Assembly (NCBI RefSeq): GCF_000962805.1
Contig: NZ_JZTW01000012.1
Coordinates: 1 to 64,000 of the forward strand
Source of the DNA: Pseudarthrobacter chlorophenolicus
GTDB taxonomy: Bacteria; Actinomycetota; Actinomycetes; Actinomycetales; Micrococcaceae
Direction of reading: 5' to 3'
Length of the DNA stretch: 64,000 nucleotides
The position numbers were made by a program, and so were the translations under genes. How positions within the stretch are numbered: the stretch's first letter is position 1; the number at the start of each line of letters is the position of its first letter. The notes under the pieces are model-generated. The model saw only the letters and a program-made list of their open reading frames with translations. It did not search any database and had not been told where the DNA came from. Shown piece after piece: positions 35,391 through 43,815 of the stretch.

Positions 35391-35840
35391 TTACCCGCCC
35401 GACGGACTGTTGATCATGGAAAGCGCCGCGCGCTCCATGTACTCCCACAGCGTGCCCTCGTAGAGTGGCGGCAGTTCCAGCGCGTCCACTGCCGCACGCA
35501 TGTGGAACAGCCAGCGGTCCTTTGCCTCAGGCGTCACCTTGAACGGCATGTGCCGCATCCGGAGCCGGGGGTGGCCGCGTTCCTCACCGTACGTGGTGGG
35601 CCCGCCCCAGTACTGCTCCAGGAACATGAGGAAGCGCCGCTTGGCAGGCCCGAGGTCCTCTTCCGGGTACATGGGGCGCAGCAGAGGATCGGTGGCGACG
35701 CCGTCGTAAAACACATCGATCAGTTTGACGAACGTGTCGTGGCCGCCCACTGCGTCGTAAAAGCTGTCGGTGTAGGCCGGCTGGCTGAAGGGGTCGTTCT
35801 GCATCAGCTGCGGCCGCTGCGGCTCAATGGGGAGGCTCAT
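35391..35840 (-). CDS. glbO: Group II truncated hemoglobin (trHbO)
   Basis: A 149-residue heme protein of the trHbO type, implicated in oxygen handling, peroxide or nitric oxide chemistry. FYDAVGGHDTFVKLIDVFYDGVATDPLL is the N-terminal globin helix region, YWGGPTTYGEERGHPRLRMRHMPF contains the proximal histidine, and DRWLFHMRAAVDAL the conserved tryptophan at G8. ATG at 35840 has GGAGAG upstream and is two bases from the mscS stop, so the two genes are one unit. It converges with the hypothetical gene at 34727. Confidence 0.94.
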   Translation of the reverse strand: MSLPIEPQRPQLMQNDPFSQPAYTDSFYDAVGGHDTFVKLIDVFYDGVATDPLLRPMYPEEDLGPAKRRFLMFLEQYWGGPTTYGEERGHPRLRMRHMPFKVTPEAKDRWLFHMRAAVDALELPPLYEGTLWEYMERAALSMINSPSGG

Positions 35841-35842
35841 GG

Positions 35843-36529
35843 CTACTCTCCGGCTTTCTGCTCGGTCTTCGTGTTCTCGGCACTGTGGTCGGAGCTCTGG
35901 TCGGTGGTGCCGGTGGGCCCTTCATGCAGCGGCACGTAACGGCCCTGCGAACGGTTGCCCACCCGCAGGATCTCACCGTTGCGCAGGTACCAGATGGCGC
36001 CGTCGTCGGACCGGACCCGGGTGATGCGCAGGCCCATGGATTCCACCACTCCCACCACCTCACTGGTTTCAATGACGTCGCCGATGCCGAACTGGTCTTC
36101 AATGGTGATGAAGATTCCGGCCAGGAAATCGCGGATCAGCTGCTGCGCTCCGAAGCCGATGGCCACACCCAGGATGCCCACGCTGGTCAGCAGCGGTGCA
36201 ATATTGATGTCCAGGTTCTGCAGCACGTACATGCCGGTGATGACCACCACCAGTACGCCCACAACGCTGTTCAGCAGCGAACCGATGGTTTCCGCCCGCT
36301 GTACCCGCCGCTCGTGGTCGAGCGCCCGCAGTGCCGGAGCCACCCATTTGAAGGTGCGCTTCTTGAAGAAGTTGCTCCCGGCTGCCACACGTGAGGTGAT
36401 GCGCGAAATGACGAACGTCGCCACCAGCCAGACGGCGACGCCCACACCCAGGCTGATCACAATCCCGGTAATGCTGATGCCGTCCGGATCGGTGGTGGCG
36501 GACGGAAGAACTGACAACATGCTGACCAT
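35843..36529 (-). CDS. Small-conductance mechanosensitive channel (MscS family)
   Basis: A 228-residue membrane protein. Hydrophobic segments at about 17-40 and 85-105 precede the pore helix and beta domain of MscS: LLTSVGILGVAIGFGAQQLIRDFLAGIFITIEDQFGIGDVIE, with the glycine/alanine pore pattern. Then follow GVVESMGLRITRVRSDDGAIWYLRNGEILRVGNRS. It lacks most of the large C-terminal vestibule and ends in a polar tail, which is common for short MscS. ATG at 36529 has AAGGAG twelve bases upstream; ATG at 36520 is an alternative. It is cotranscribed with glbO. Confidence 0.9.
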   Translation of the reverse strand: MVSMLSVLPSATTDPDGISITGIVISLGVGVAVWLVATFVISRITSRVAAGSNFFKKRTFKWVAPALRALDHERRVQRAETIGSLLNSVVGVLVVVITGMYVLQNLDINIAPLLTSVGILGVAIGFGAQQLIRDFLAGIFITIEDQFGIGDVIETSEVVGVVESMGLRITRVRSDDGAIWYLRNGEILRVGNRSQGRYVPLHEGPTGTTDQSSDHSAENTKTEQKAGE

Positions 36530-36595
36530 ATGCGGGAAATACTCCTTGAAACTTGGCTCTGTTCACCTTCAACCCTAGCGCCGTAGCGTGGAGCA

Positions 36596-37612
36596 ATGCG
36601 CATCCTCGTCCTGGGCGGAACCGCCTTCCTGTCAGCAGAAATCGCCCGCCAGGCCATAGCCGCAGGCCAGCGCGTAACCTGCCTTGCCAGGGGCACATCC
36701 GGACGGCCGCCCGAGGGTGCGGTGTGGCTGCAGGCAGACCGTTCACTGGGCGCGAACGCCTACGACGACGCGGCGGGGGAATGGGATGCCGTGATCGAGG
36801 TGGCACGCGATCCGGCCCTGGCACGCGACGCGCTGGAAAGCCTCGCCGCACGAAGTGCCCACTGGACCCTGGTGTCCAGCTGTTCGGTCTATGCGGACCA
36901 TTCGGTCCCCGGCGCCGCGGAGGAGGCGGCACTGCTGCAGCCGCTGACCGACGGGGAGGCCTCGACGCCGGAAACCTACGGCGAGTCCAAATCAGCCATT
37001 GAATCGGCCACCGCGGAGATAGCCGGTGGCAAGGCCCATATTGTCCGTGCGGGCCTTATCGCCGGTCCGGGCGACGGCTCCGACCGCTACGGCTACTGGC
37101 CCGCCCGCTTCGCCCGGGACAACACGCCGGTGGTGGTCCCGGACATCAACACCGCACCCACCCAGGTCATCGACGTCCGGGACCTCGCGGCATGGATCCT
37201 CAAAGCTGCCGGACTGGGAATTACCGGCGCCTTGAACGCTTTGGGGAATCAGGTGCCCTTCTCCGCGTACGTGGCGGCATCACGGGAGGCCGCAGGCCAC
37301 ACCGGGCCTATCCTGGATGCCCCGCCTGAGTGGCTCGCGGGTCAAGGCATCGCGTACTGGTCGGGGCCGGATTCGCTGCCGTTGTGGCTTCCACCCGGCC
37401 ACGACGGTTTCATGGCCCGCAGCAACCAGGCGGCTAAAGCAGCGGGTATGGTGCTGCGCCCCTGGCGGGAAACCATTGCTGACGTCCTGCGGGATGAGCG
37501 CGCCCGGGGCCTGAACCGGCCGCGCAATGCCGGGCTGGCACCGGAGACCGAAACCAGGCTGGCCCGCCTGCTCCGGGTGGGAGGGCAGGCCAGCGCCGGC
37601 AAGGTCCCCTAG
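36596..37612 (+). CDS. NAD-dependent epimerase/dehydratase family reductase
   Basis: A 338-residue extended short-chain dehydrogenase. The N-terminal nucleotide motif is LVLGGTAFLSAEIA, a GGTxFxxxx variant seen in isoflavone-reductase-like and atypical SDRs. VSSCSVYAD and TYGESKSAIE provide the Ser and Tyr-x3-Lys catalytic pattern, and VIDVRDLAAWILKA a substrate-domain segment. The substrate is unknown. The ATG is leaderless-like: TAGCGT (36584-36589) ends six bases upstream, although GGAG is also close. The stop overlaps the convergent OsmC gene by four bases. Confidence 0.85.
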   Translation: MRILVLGGTAFLSAEIARQAIAAGQRVTCLARGTSGRPPEGAVWLQADRSLGANAYDDAAGEWDAVIEVARDPALARDALESLAARSAHWTLVSSCSVYADHSVPGAAEEAALLQPLTDGEASTPETYGESKSAIESATAEIAGGKAHIVRAGLIAGPGDGSDRYGYWPARFARDNTPVVVPDINTAPTQVIDVRDLAAWILKAAGLGITGALNALGNQVPFSAYVAASREAAGHTGPILDAPPEWLAGQGIAYWSGPDSLPLWLPPGHDGFMARSNQAAKAAGMVLRPWRETIADVLRDERARGLNRPRNAGLAPETETRLARLLRVGGQASAGKVP

Positions 37613-38082
37613 GCTACCTCCGTGACGGGTTCGTGGCCTACCGGGAAGTTGACGCTGCGGGCAATGAAGCAGACCTGGTTCGCCTCATGATGCAGTGACG
37701 CCGCCAGTTCCACCTGCCCCGGGTCCGCCACGGTAACCCGTGGATGCAGGGTAACGCTCTGGAACTGGCCGCTCCCGTCCCGATTCAGCACCAGCTCCCC
37801 GGTGGCATCATCCCGGTAATCCGTGACCACTACGCCATGCTTCACCGCGACGTGGAGGTAGGAGAGCATGTGGCATTGCGCCAGTGCGGCAAGCAGCAGT
37901 TGCTCCGGGTTGTACCGCTCACGGTCGCCGTGGAAGGTGGGGTCCGCCGAGCCTTTCAAGACCGGCAGGCCCGGAATGGCGACGTCGTGGTCCCGCGAGT
38001 AGCCGCGGTAGGACGACGTCCCCTCACCGCGGTTACCCGTCCACTGGACGGTCAGCGCGTACTTGTGTTCGTGCAGGCCCAT
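37609..38082 (-). CDS. OsmC family peroxidase-like protein
   Basis: A 157-residue OsmC/Ohr-like protein. The two redox cysteines are in LLLAALAQCHMLSYL and HHEANQVCFIARSVNFPV, matching the peroxidatic and resolving positions of OsmC. The N-terminal HEHKYALTVQWTGNRGEGTSSYRGYSRDH and NPEQLLLAALAQC are typical of the YhfA/OsmC-like subgroup; it may reduce organic hydroperoxides. ATG at 38082 has AGGAAGGG upstream. It lies 18 bases after pepN in the same direction and may be cotranscribed with it. Confidence 0.9.
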   Translation of the reverse strand: MGLHEHKYALTVQWTGNRGEGTSSYRGYSRDHDVAIPGLPVLKGSADPTFHGDRERYNPEQLLLAALAQCHMLSYLHVAVKHGVVVTDYRDDATGELVLNRDGSGQFQSVTLHPRVTVADPGQVELAASLHHEANQVCFIARSVNFPVGHEPVTEVA

Positions 38083-38100
38083 GGCTGCGGTCCCTTCCTG

Positions 38101-40662
38101 TCAGGCGTCCGCGGCGCGGGCGCGCAGGGCCCGGGCCACGCCGTCGCGGTTTTCCAGCATCATGCGGCGGAGTGCGGCGCTCTCCGGGGGGAGGGACGCC
38201 AGGAATGCGTCCGTGCGGTCCACCGTGGCCTGGCTGGTCAGCAGCGCCGGGTAGAGCCCGACGACGATCTGCTGGGCAAGTGCGTGCGTGCGGGTGGCCA
38301 CGATGCCCGGGACGGCGGCGAAATACTTCTCCGCGTATGGTTCCAGCAGAGACCGGTCCAGCACCCGCATGAACCCGGCGACAGCAGAACCCTGCAACGC
38401 ATTGGAGAGATCGCCCTTGACCACGATCGACTCCCAGGCGGCGGCTTTGGCCTTGGGGGTGGGGATGGCCGCCGTGGCCAGGGCCGCGGCGTTCTGCCCG
38501 CTGGCAGTCTTGTCCCGCTCCAGCTCGGCGTCGATCCCCTCCTGGCCGAGCCTGCCGCCGGCCACCAGGGAAGCCACCAGCTCCCAGCGCAGGTCCTGGT
38601 CCACGGTGAGCCCCTCCAAAACGGCTGACCCGTCCAGGAGCCCGGCCACCCGGTCCAGCTGGGAGGTGCTGCCGGCCAGCAGGGCAAAGGACTTAACGAA
38701 CTGGAGCTGCGCATCGGAACCGCCGGCAACTTCCTGGGCCAGCTCCCAGAGACGGTCCGCGGCCTCGGACGTAGTGGCCTCGCGGTGTGCCTCGGCCACG
38801 TAGAAGTTCAGCGTGGTGGCCAGCTGGCGCAGCTGCACCAGGATGACGGAGGAATCTGTCTCTGCGGCGACGTTGGCGAGGACCAGCTTCACGTAGGCAC
38901 GCGCCGGAGTTTCGCCGTCACGCGCCGCGTCCCACGCCGAATTCCAGACCAGCGTGCGGGGCAGGCTTTCCCGGAAGTCCTTCAGGTGGGCTGTGGCGGT
39001 GGCCAGGGATTTCGGGTCGAGGCGGACCTTGGCGTAGGCGAGGTCGTCGTCGTTGACCAGGATGAGGTCCGGCTGCTTGAGCCCGGCCAGGGCCGGGACC
39101 GTGGTGCGTTCGCCGTCGACGTCCAGTTCTTCACGGTGCACGCGTTCAAGCTTGCCGGCGGCATTCAGGTTGTAGAAGCCCACTGCCAGCCGGTGTGGAC
39201 GGATGGTGGGCCACTCGGGCACGGCGGACTGCAGGATGGCAAAGGACCGCAGCGTTCCGTCTGAATCCACGTCAAGCTCGGGGACCAGCGTGTTCACGCC
39301 CGCGGTTTCCAGCCACTGGCGGCCCCAGCTGTCCAGGTCCCTGCCGCTGGCCTTTTCGAGCTCCACCAGCAGGTCGCGCAGCTCGGTGTTGGCCCAGGAA
39401 TGCTTGGCAAAGTACTCCCTGACGCCCGCCATGAACTGCTCCGGACCCACCCAGGCCACCAACTGCCGCAGGACGGAGGCGCCCTTGGCGTAGGTGATGC
39501 CGTCGAAGTTCACCTCAACGTCCTGCAGGTCGTTGATCTCGGCAAAAATCGGGTGGGTGGTGGGCAGCTGGTCCTGGCGGTAGGCCCAGGACTTCTCCAC
39601 CGAGGCGAAAGTGGTCCACGCGCTGGTAAAGGATGTGGCCTCCACAGCAGCCAGGTGGGACATGTACTCGGCGAAGGACTCGTTCAGCCACAAATCGTTC
39701 CACCACCGCATGGTCACCAGGTCGCCGAACCACATGTGCGCGAGCTCGTGGAGTACCGTGATGGCGCGCCGTTCAATTTGCGCCCCCGTCACCTTGCTCC
39801 GGAAGACGTAGCCCTCCAGGATGGTCACGGCACCTGCGTTTTCCATGGCGCCGGCGTTGAATTCCGGCACGAACAGCTGGTCGTACTTTTCGAACGGGTA
39901 GGGGCAGCCGAACTGCGCCTCGAAGAAGCCGAAGCCCTGCCGGGTGAGTTCGAAGATGTTGTCCGCATCCAGGTACTGCATCAGCGACTTCCGGGCAAAA
40001 ACGCCGAGGGGGATGACCCGCCCGTCGGAGCTGGTGACCTCGCTGCGGACCGACTGGTAGGGGCCCGCAATCAGGGCTGTCACGTAGGAAGACAGCCGGG
40101 GCGTGGGAGCGAAAGTCCACACCGAGCGGGCTCCGCCGTCCCCGGAGGCGGAGGCCTCGGCGGGTGTGGGCGTGGGGGAGTTCGAGATGACGTCCCAGTG
40201 CGAGGGTGCCGTGACGGTGAAGGCGAACGTCGCCTTGAGGTCCGGCTGCTCGAAGACGGCAAACATCCTGCGGGAATCGGGCACTTCGAACTGCGTGTAC
40301 AGGTACACCTCGCTGTCCACGGGGTCAACGAAACGGTGCAGGCCCTCACCGGTGTTCATGTAGGGGGCATCCGCCACCACTGTGAGCTCATTGTGTTCCT
40401 GCAGGCCGGCCAGCTGGATCCGCACGCCGTCGGCCACGGCGGCCGGGTCCAGGCTCCGGCCATTCAGGGTGACGCTGTGGACCGTGTGCGTCACGGCGTC
40501 GATAAAGGTCTCAGCGCCGGCAGCGGCTCCGAATTTCACCGTCGTGGTGCTGCCGAACACTTCACTGCCCCGGGTCAGGTCCAGGCTGACCTCGTAGGAC
40601 TCGACGGTTATCAGTTCGGCGCGGGCGCGGGCTTCATCGCGCGTCAGGTTCATGCCTGGCAA
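38101..40662 (-). CDS. pepN: Aminopeptidase N (M1 family)
   Basis: An 853-residue zinc aminopeptidase. The substrate motif is GAMENAGAV, and the zinc site is HELAHMWFGDLVTMRWWNDLWLNESFAEY with the two histidines and distal glutamate. The C-terminal half is the helical ERAP1-like domain found in actinobacterial PepN. I set the start at TTG 40662 because GGAGG lies five bases upstream and the product then begins MPGMNLTRDEA, matching the MPGxNLTR start of Streptomyces PepN. ATG 40653 is the alternative; the open frame upstream is not coding. It starts a segment syntenic with Mycobacterium pepN-rpiB-nei-tig-clp. Confidence 0.93.
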   Translation of the reverse strand: MPGMNLTRDEARARAELITVESYEVSLDLTRGSEVFGSTTTVKFGAAAGAETFIDAVTHTVHSVTLNGRSLDPAAVADGVRIQLAGLQEHNELTVVADAPYMNTGEGLHRFVDPVDSEVYLYTQFEVPDSRRMFAVFEQPDLKATFAFTVTAPSHWDVISNSPTPTPAEASASGDGGARSVWTFAPTPRLSSYVTALIAGPYQSVRSEVTSSDGRVIPLGVFARKSLMQYLDADNIFELTRQGFGFFEAQFGCPYPFEKYDQLFVPEFNAGAMENAGAVTILEGYVFRSKVTGAQIERRAITVLHELAHMWFGDLVTMRWWNDLWLNESFAEYMSHLAAVEATSFTSAWTTFASVEKSWAYRQDQLPTTHPIFAEINDLQDVEVNFDGITYAKGASVLRQLVAWVGPEQFMAGVREYFAKHSWANTELRDLLVELEKASGRDLDSWGRQWLETAGVNTLVPELDVDSDGTLRSFAILQSAVPEWPTIRPHRLAVGFYNLNAAGKLERVHREELDVDGERTTVPALAGLKQPDLILVNDDDLAYAKVRLDPKSLATATAHLKDFRESLPRTLVWNSAWDAARDGETPARAYVKLVLANVAAETDSSVILVQLRQLATTLNFYVAEAHREATTSEAADRLWELAQEVAGGSDAQLQFVKSFALLAGSTSQLDRVAGLLDGSAVLEGLTVDQDLRWELVASLVAGGRLGQEGIDAELERDKTASGQNAAALATAAIPTPKAKAAAWESIVVKGDLSNALQGSAVAGFMRVLDRSLLEPYAEKYFAAVPGIVATRTHALAQQIVVGLYPALLTSQATVDRTDAFLASLPPESAALRRMMLENRDGVARALRARAADA

Positions 40663-40829
40663 GGAGACCTCCAGAAGACGTGGGCTGCTGCGGCGCCGGC
40701 GGTAGCCGGCTCCGGCTCTGATCATTCTCGCACTGCCCGGCCCCTGGCACGTTGCGCAGGTCACGTCTCGGCCACACCATTCGCTCCCGACCCTCCGGGG
40801 GCAACCGCGGGCGGGGGTAGCGTTAATCC

Positions 40830-41849
40830 ATGGGAAAGATTCTGGACAGGGTGGACCGGAAGGCGCTGCGTTTCGCCATCGGCTTCCCCGTGGTCCTGGC
40901 CGGTGCCTTCGTCTTCTGCGCGTCACTGCTGCGGCGTGACCTTCCGGAGCCGCTCGCCATCCAGTGGACGGACGACGGCGGAGCCGCCTTCGCCCCGTTC
41001 GGCGCCTATGCAGGCGGGGGAGCAGCCCTGATCCTCGCCTCGGGCTGGCTGGTCCTCTCGCAGGCGCTGCCGCTGGGGAGACCGGCCGTAATGCGCCGGA
41101 TCATGATGGGCGTCGGGCTGTTCCTGAGTCTCTTCGTGACCACCGTGCTCGCTGCCGGCCTGGTGGGCCAGGCAGGAGTCACCGATGCGCGCAACTCGCA
41201 CGTCGACCTGACAGTCCTGGCGCTGGGGAGCGGGGCGGCGGTTTCGCTGGGGGTGACCCTGGCCATGGTCTACAAAGCGGACCAACACTGGTCCGTGGAC
41301 GACGACCGGGCGCTGCGGCGCGCCCTGATCCGTGAAGCCGACCCCGACTTGACGGCCGACACCGTCCGGTTGTGGGTGCACGCGCGCAGCTCGGTCTTCG
41401 TCATGATCGGCATCGCCTCACTGTTTCCCGCTGCGCTCATCGCCATCGCACTGCCCTGGCTCGGAGGCCTCCTGGTGCTCCTCGCGGTGGTGGGAGCGGG
41501 CTTCCTCTTCGCCCGGGTGAAGGCGGACAGGTACGGGCTGAAGGTCCTCCTGGCCGGCGTCGTCCCGGTCATGGATGTTCCGGCCGGATCCATCACCGCC
41601 GCCAGCGCGGCAGACCTGAAGGCAGCAGACTACGGCGGGTGGGGCTACCGGCACCACGGCGGCACCGACGCCATGCTCGTTGGCAGCGGCCCCGCCGTCG
41701 TCGTCAGCAAGACCGACGGCCGGCGCCTTGCCGTTAGCGGCGGCAGCCAGGCATCGGCGGCGCGCCTTGCCGACGTCCTTACCCGGGTGGCCGCCAGGGC
41801 CCGTAAGGGAGGCAGCCCGTCATCCGGCGGGCAAGGCCCCGGCTCCTAG
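40830..41849 (+). CDS. DUF1648 domain membrane protein
   Basis: A 339-residue membrane protein with about six hydrophobic segments. The first 50 residues match DUF1648, with LPEPLAIQWTDDGGAAFAPFG corresponding to the LPxxxxxHWxxxGxxD pattern of SdpI-like proteins. Later hydrophobic helices (ALILASGWLVLSQAL, FLSLFVTTVLAAGLV, FVMIGIASLFPAALIAIALPWLGGLLVLLAVV) precede a soluble domain of about 90 residues. The function is unknown. ATG at 40830 is leaderless-like: TAGCGT (40818-40823) ends six bases before it. It lies between divergent pepN and rpiB. Confidence 0.8.
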   Translation: MGKILDRVDRKALRFAIGFPVVLAGAFVFCASLLRRDLPEPLAIQWTDDGGAAFAPFGAYAGGGAALILASGWLVLSQALPLGRPAVMRRIMMGVGLFLSLFVTTVLAAGLVGQAGVTDARNSHVDLTVLALGSGAAVSLGVTLAMVYKADQHWSVDDDRALRRALIREADPDLTADTVRLWVHARSSVFVMIGIASLFPAALIAIALPWLGGLLVLLAVVGAGFLFARVKADRYGLKVLLAGVVPVMDVPAGSITAASAADLKAADYGGWGYRHHGGTDAMLVGSGPAVVVSKTDGRRLAVSGGSQASAARLADVLTRVAARARKGGSPSSGGQGPGS

Positions 41850-41860
41850 TATCCTTGTCC

Positions 41861-41926
41861 GTGTTGTTTCCCGGGCCGGCACCCACCCTGCCGGCCGCCA
41901 GTGCCGCCAAACCGAACGGAACCTGA
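41861..41926 (+). CDS. Putative 21-codon leader ORF before rpiB
   Basis: TAGTAT at 41847-41852 is followed eight bases later by GTG, which opens a 21-codon frame (MLFPGPAPTLPAASAAKPNGT) ending with TGA two bases before the rpiB GTG. A GC-rich inverted repeat (41874-41896) lies inside it. The rpiB start has only a distant CGGAA. The layout suggests translational coupling from a leaderless mRNA end, but this is inference. Confidence 0.35.
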   Translation: MLFPGPAPTLPAASAAKPNGT

Positions 41927-41928
41927 AC

Positions 41929-42423
41929 GTGACCTCATCCCCTTCCTTCCCGCGGGTCCACATCGCCACCGACCATGCAGGAATGGAGCTCAGCGCCCAC
42001 CTGGTCTCCCACCTCACCGCCAAGGGCTACGACGTGGTGGACCACGGACCCAAGGCCTACGACGCCCAGGACGACTACCCGTCCTTCTGCATCAACGCAG
42101 CCCTCGCTGTCGTGGCCGACCAGCAGGCAGGCATCCACGCCCTGGGCATCGTGCTGGGCGGCTCGGGCAACGGCGAGCAGATCGCCGCCAACAAGGTCAA
42201 GGGCGTCCGGGCAGCACTGGCCTGGAACCTTTCCACCGCCACCTTGGCGCGTGAGCACAACGACGCCAACGTGGTGGCCGTCGGCGGACGCCAGCACTCG
42301 GTGGAGGAAGCCACCGGGCTGATCGAGGCGTTCCTGGCCGAGCCGTTCAGCAACGACGAACGGCACGTCCGCCGGATTGGTAAGATCGCGGCCTACGAAA
42401 CCACCGGCGAGGTCATCGAATAG
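41929..42423 (+). CDS. rpiB: Ribose-5-phosphate isomerase B
   Basis: A 164-residue enzyme that interconverts ribose 5-phosphate and ribulose 5-phosphate in the pentose phosphate pathway. The RpiB/LacAB signature is seen in VHIATDHAGMELSAHL, VVDHGPKAYDAQDDYPSF, GIVLGGSGNGEQIAANKVKG with the anion-binding loop, and AREHNDANVVAVGGRQ. GTG at 41929 is preceded by a short putative leader ORF. The TAG stop shares one base with the nei start, so the two genes are coupled, the same order as in M. tuberculosis. It lies functionally downstream of gnd in the same pathway. Confidence 0.95.
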   Translation: MTSSPSFPRVHIATDHAGMELSAHLVSHLTAKGYDVVDHGPKAYDAQDDYPSFCINAALAVVADQQAGIHALGIVLGGSGNGEQIAANKVKGVRAALAWNLSTATLAREHNDANVVAVGGRQHSVEEATGLIEAFLAEPFSNDERHVRRIGKIAAYETTGEVIE

Positions 42424-43376
42424 TGCCCGAAGGCCACTCCGTCCGCCGGCTGGCCCGCCAGTTCGGGGACGTCTTTACGGGGGAGCGTCTCGCTGTCACC
42501 AGCCCGCAGGGCAGGTTCAGCGGGGGCGCAGCCCTGCTGGACGGCCACACCATGGTGGCCGCCGAAGCACACGGCAAGCATCTGTTCCTGCACTTCGACA
42601 ATGCCCTGGTGCTGCACGTACACCTCGGCCTGTACGGCGCATGGAGCTTTGGCGGTGACCGGACGTTCAGCGGATCTTCCAGCATCGGAGCGCCCCGCAG
42701 GGTAGGGGAGCAGGAGTCGCCCGCCGGAGACGACGCCGGGGCCTCCTACGCGGGGCCGCCCGCTCCCGTCGGAGCCGTCCGCGTCCGGCTGGCCAGCGGT
42801 CATGGCTGGGCCGACCTCCGCGGTGCCACGACGTGCGAAACCATCACCGAAGCCGAGGTGCGGGCCGTCCTGGGCCGGCTGGGCCCGGACCCGCTCCGTA
42901 ACCTCCGGGGCGACGCCGGCCGCTTCGCCGCGAACCTGGCCGGCCGGAAGCCCACGATAGCCGCTCTCCTGATGGACCAGAAGATCATCGCCGGAGTGGG
43001 GAACGTCTACCGGGCAGAGGTGCTGTTCCGGCAGCGGCTGGACCCCTACCTGCCCGGCGGGGCACTCGGTGACGCCGCCGCGCGCAAGCTGTGGCGCGAC
43101 GTCGTGAACCTCATGTCCGACGGGGTGGCGGATGGCCGCATCATCACCACCTCCGCAAAATACTGGACCCGTCGCAACGGAAAAACCGGCAGGGTCAGGA
43201 ACGCGGACGGCACCTTGTCGCTGCCGGCCAAAACCGCGTCGATACCTGTCCGTGCCGACGCGCACTACGTTTACAAACGGAACGGGCTGCCCTGCCGGGT
43301 CTGCGGCACCATGGTCCTGGCTGCCGAACTGGTGGGGCGGAACCTGTACTGGTGCCCGGTCTGCCAACACTCGTGA
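42423..43376 (+). CDS. nei: Fpg/Nei family DNA glycosylase
   Basis: A 317-residue bifunctional glycosylase/AP lyase that removes oxidised bases. The N-terminus PEGHSVRRLA supplies the catalytic proline (after Met removal) and glutamate; PEGH and not PELP points to Nei and away from Fpg. The central IIAGVGNVYRAEVLFRQRLDP is the helix-two-turn-helix, and the C-terminus CRVCGTMVLAAELVGRNLYWCPVC is a four-cysteine zinc finger. An insert of about 40 residues (RRVGEQESPAGDDAGASYAG) extends the N-terminal domain. It is coupled to rpiB by a one-base overlap. Confidence 0.93.
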   Translation: MPEGHSVRRLARQFGDVFTGERLAVTSPQGRFSGGAALLDGHTMVAAEAHGKHLFLHFDNALVLHVHLGLYGAWSFGGDRTFSGSSSIGAPRRVGEQESPAGDDAGASYAGPPAPVGAVRVRLASGHGWADLRGATTCETITEAEVRAVLGRLGPDPLRNLRGDAGRFAANLAGRKPTIAALLMDQKIIAGVGNVYRAEVLFRQRLDPYLPGGALGDAAARKLWRDVVNLMSDGVADGRIITTSAKYWTRRNGKTGRVRNADGTLSLPAKTASIPVRADAHYVYKRNGLPCRVCGTMVLAAELVGRNLYWCPVCQHS

Positions 43377-43419
43377 TGGCCCGTCATATACAACCCGCCA
43401 CACACATGCCACCACATAC

Positions 43420-43449
43420 AAAAGGACCCCTCGGGTGAGGGGTCCTTTT
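43420..43449. terminator. Bidirectional terminator between nei and tRNA-Gly
   Basis: AAAAGGACCCC and its complement form a stem with A and T runs at the two ends, able to end nei on the plus strand and tRNA-Gly on the minus strand, three bases after the tRNA. Confidence 0.9.
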
Positions 43450-43452
43450 CAA

Positions 43453-43526
43453 TGGAGGGGACGACGGGAATCGAACCCGCGTAATCAGTTTGGAAGACTG
43501 AGGCTTTACCATTAAGCTACGTCCCC
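43453..43526 (-). tRNA. tRNA-Gly (anticodon TCC), CCA encoded
   Basis: The minus strand gives a 71-nt cloverleaf plus encoded CCA. The acceptor GGGGACG pairs with CGTCCCC, the anticodon stem CTCAGT-type closes CTTCCAA with anticodon TCC, and the T arm is GGGTTCGATTCCC. A discriminator T precedes CCA, as in tRNA-Gly. Confidence 0.95.
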
Positions 43527-43657
43527 GAAAGAAGCTCCGTTTTTTGCGGAATCTTCGGGCTGGCTGTTCAAGCCGGATATAACTAAACCTAATCCATGGC
43601 CTACGTGTCAAATGTGCAATCGCGACGCGTATCACCGTAGACTTGCCTGTGCACTTA

Positions 43658-43732
43658 CGGGGTGTAGCTCAGCTTGGCTAGAGCGCCTGCTTTGGGAGCA
43701 GGAAGTCGCAGGTTCAAATCCTGTCACCCCGA
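43658..43732 (+). tRNA. tRNA-Pro (anticodon TGG)
   Basis: A 75-nt cloverleaf. The acceptor CGGGGTG pairs with CACCCCG, the anticodon stem CCTGC/GCAGG closes TTTGGGA with anticodon TGG, and the T arm is GCAGGTTCAAATCCTGT. CCA is not encoded. It precedes tig in the same direction. Confidence 0.96.
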
Positions 43733-43815
43733 CTCTGCGGCCCGGCCACTCGGATCGGGCAGGAACATATGCGTTCCGCAGAAACCCATCCCACAATCCC
43801 AGGAGTACTTAGACC

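Noticed and set aside
39400..41031. 543-codon plus-strand frame opposite pepN
   Set aside because: The minus strand encodes a complete M1 aminopeptidase; the opposing product is low-complexity and crosses the pepN start and the DUF1648 start.
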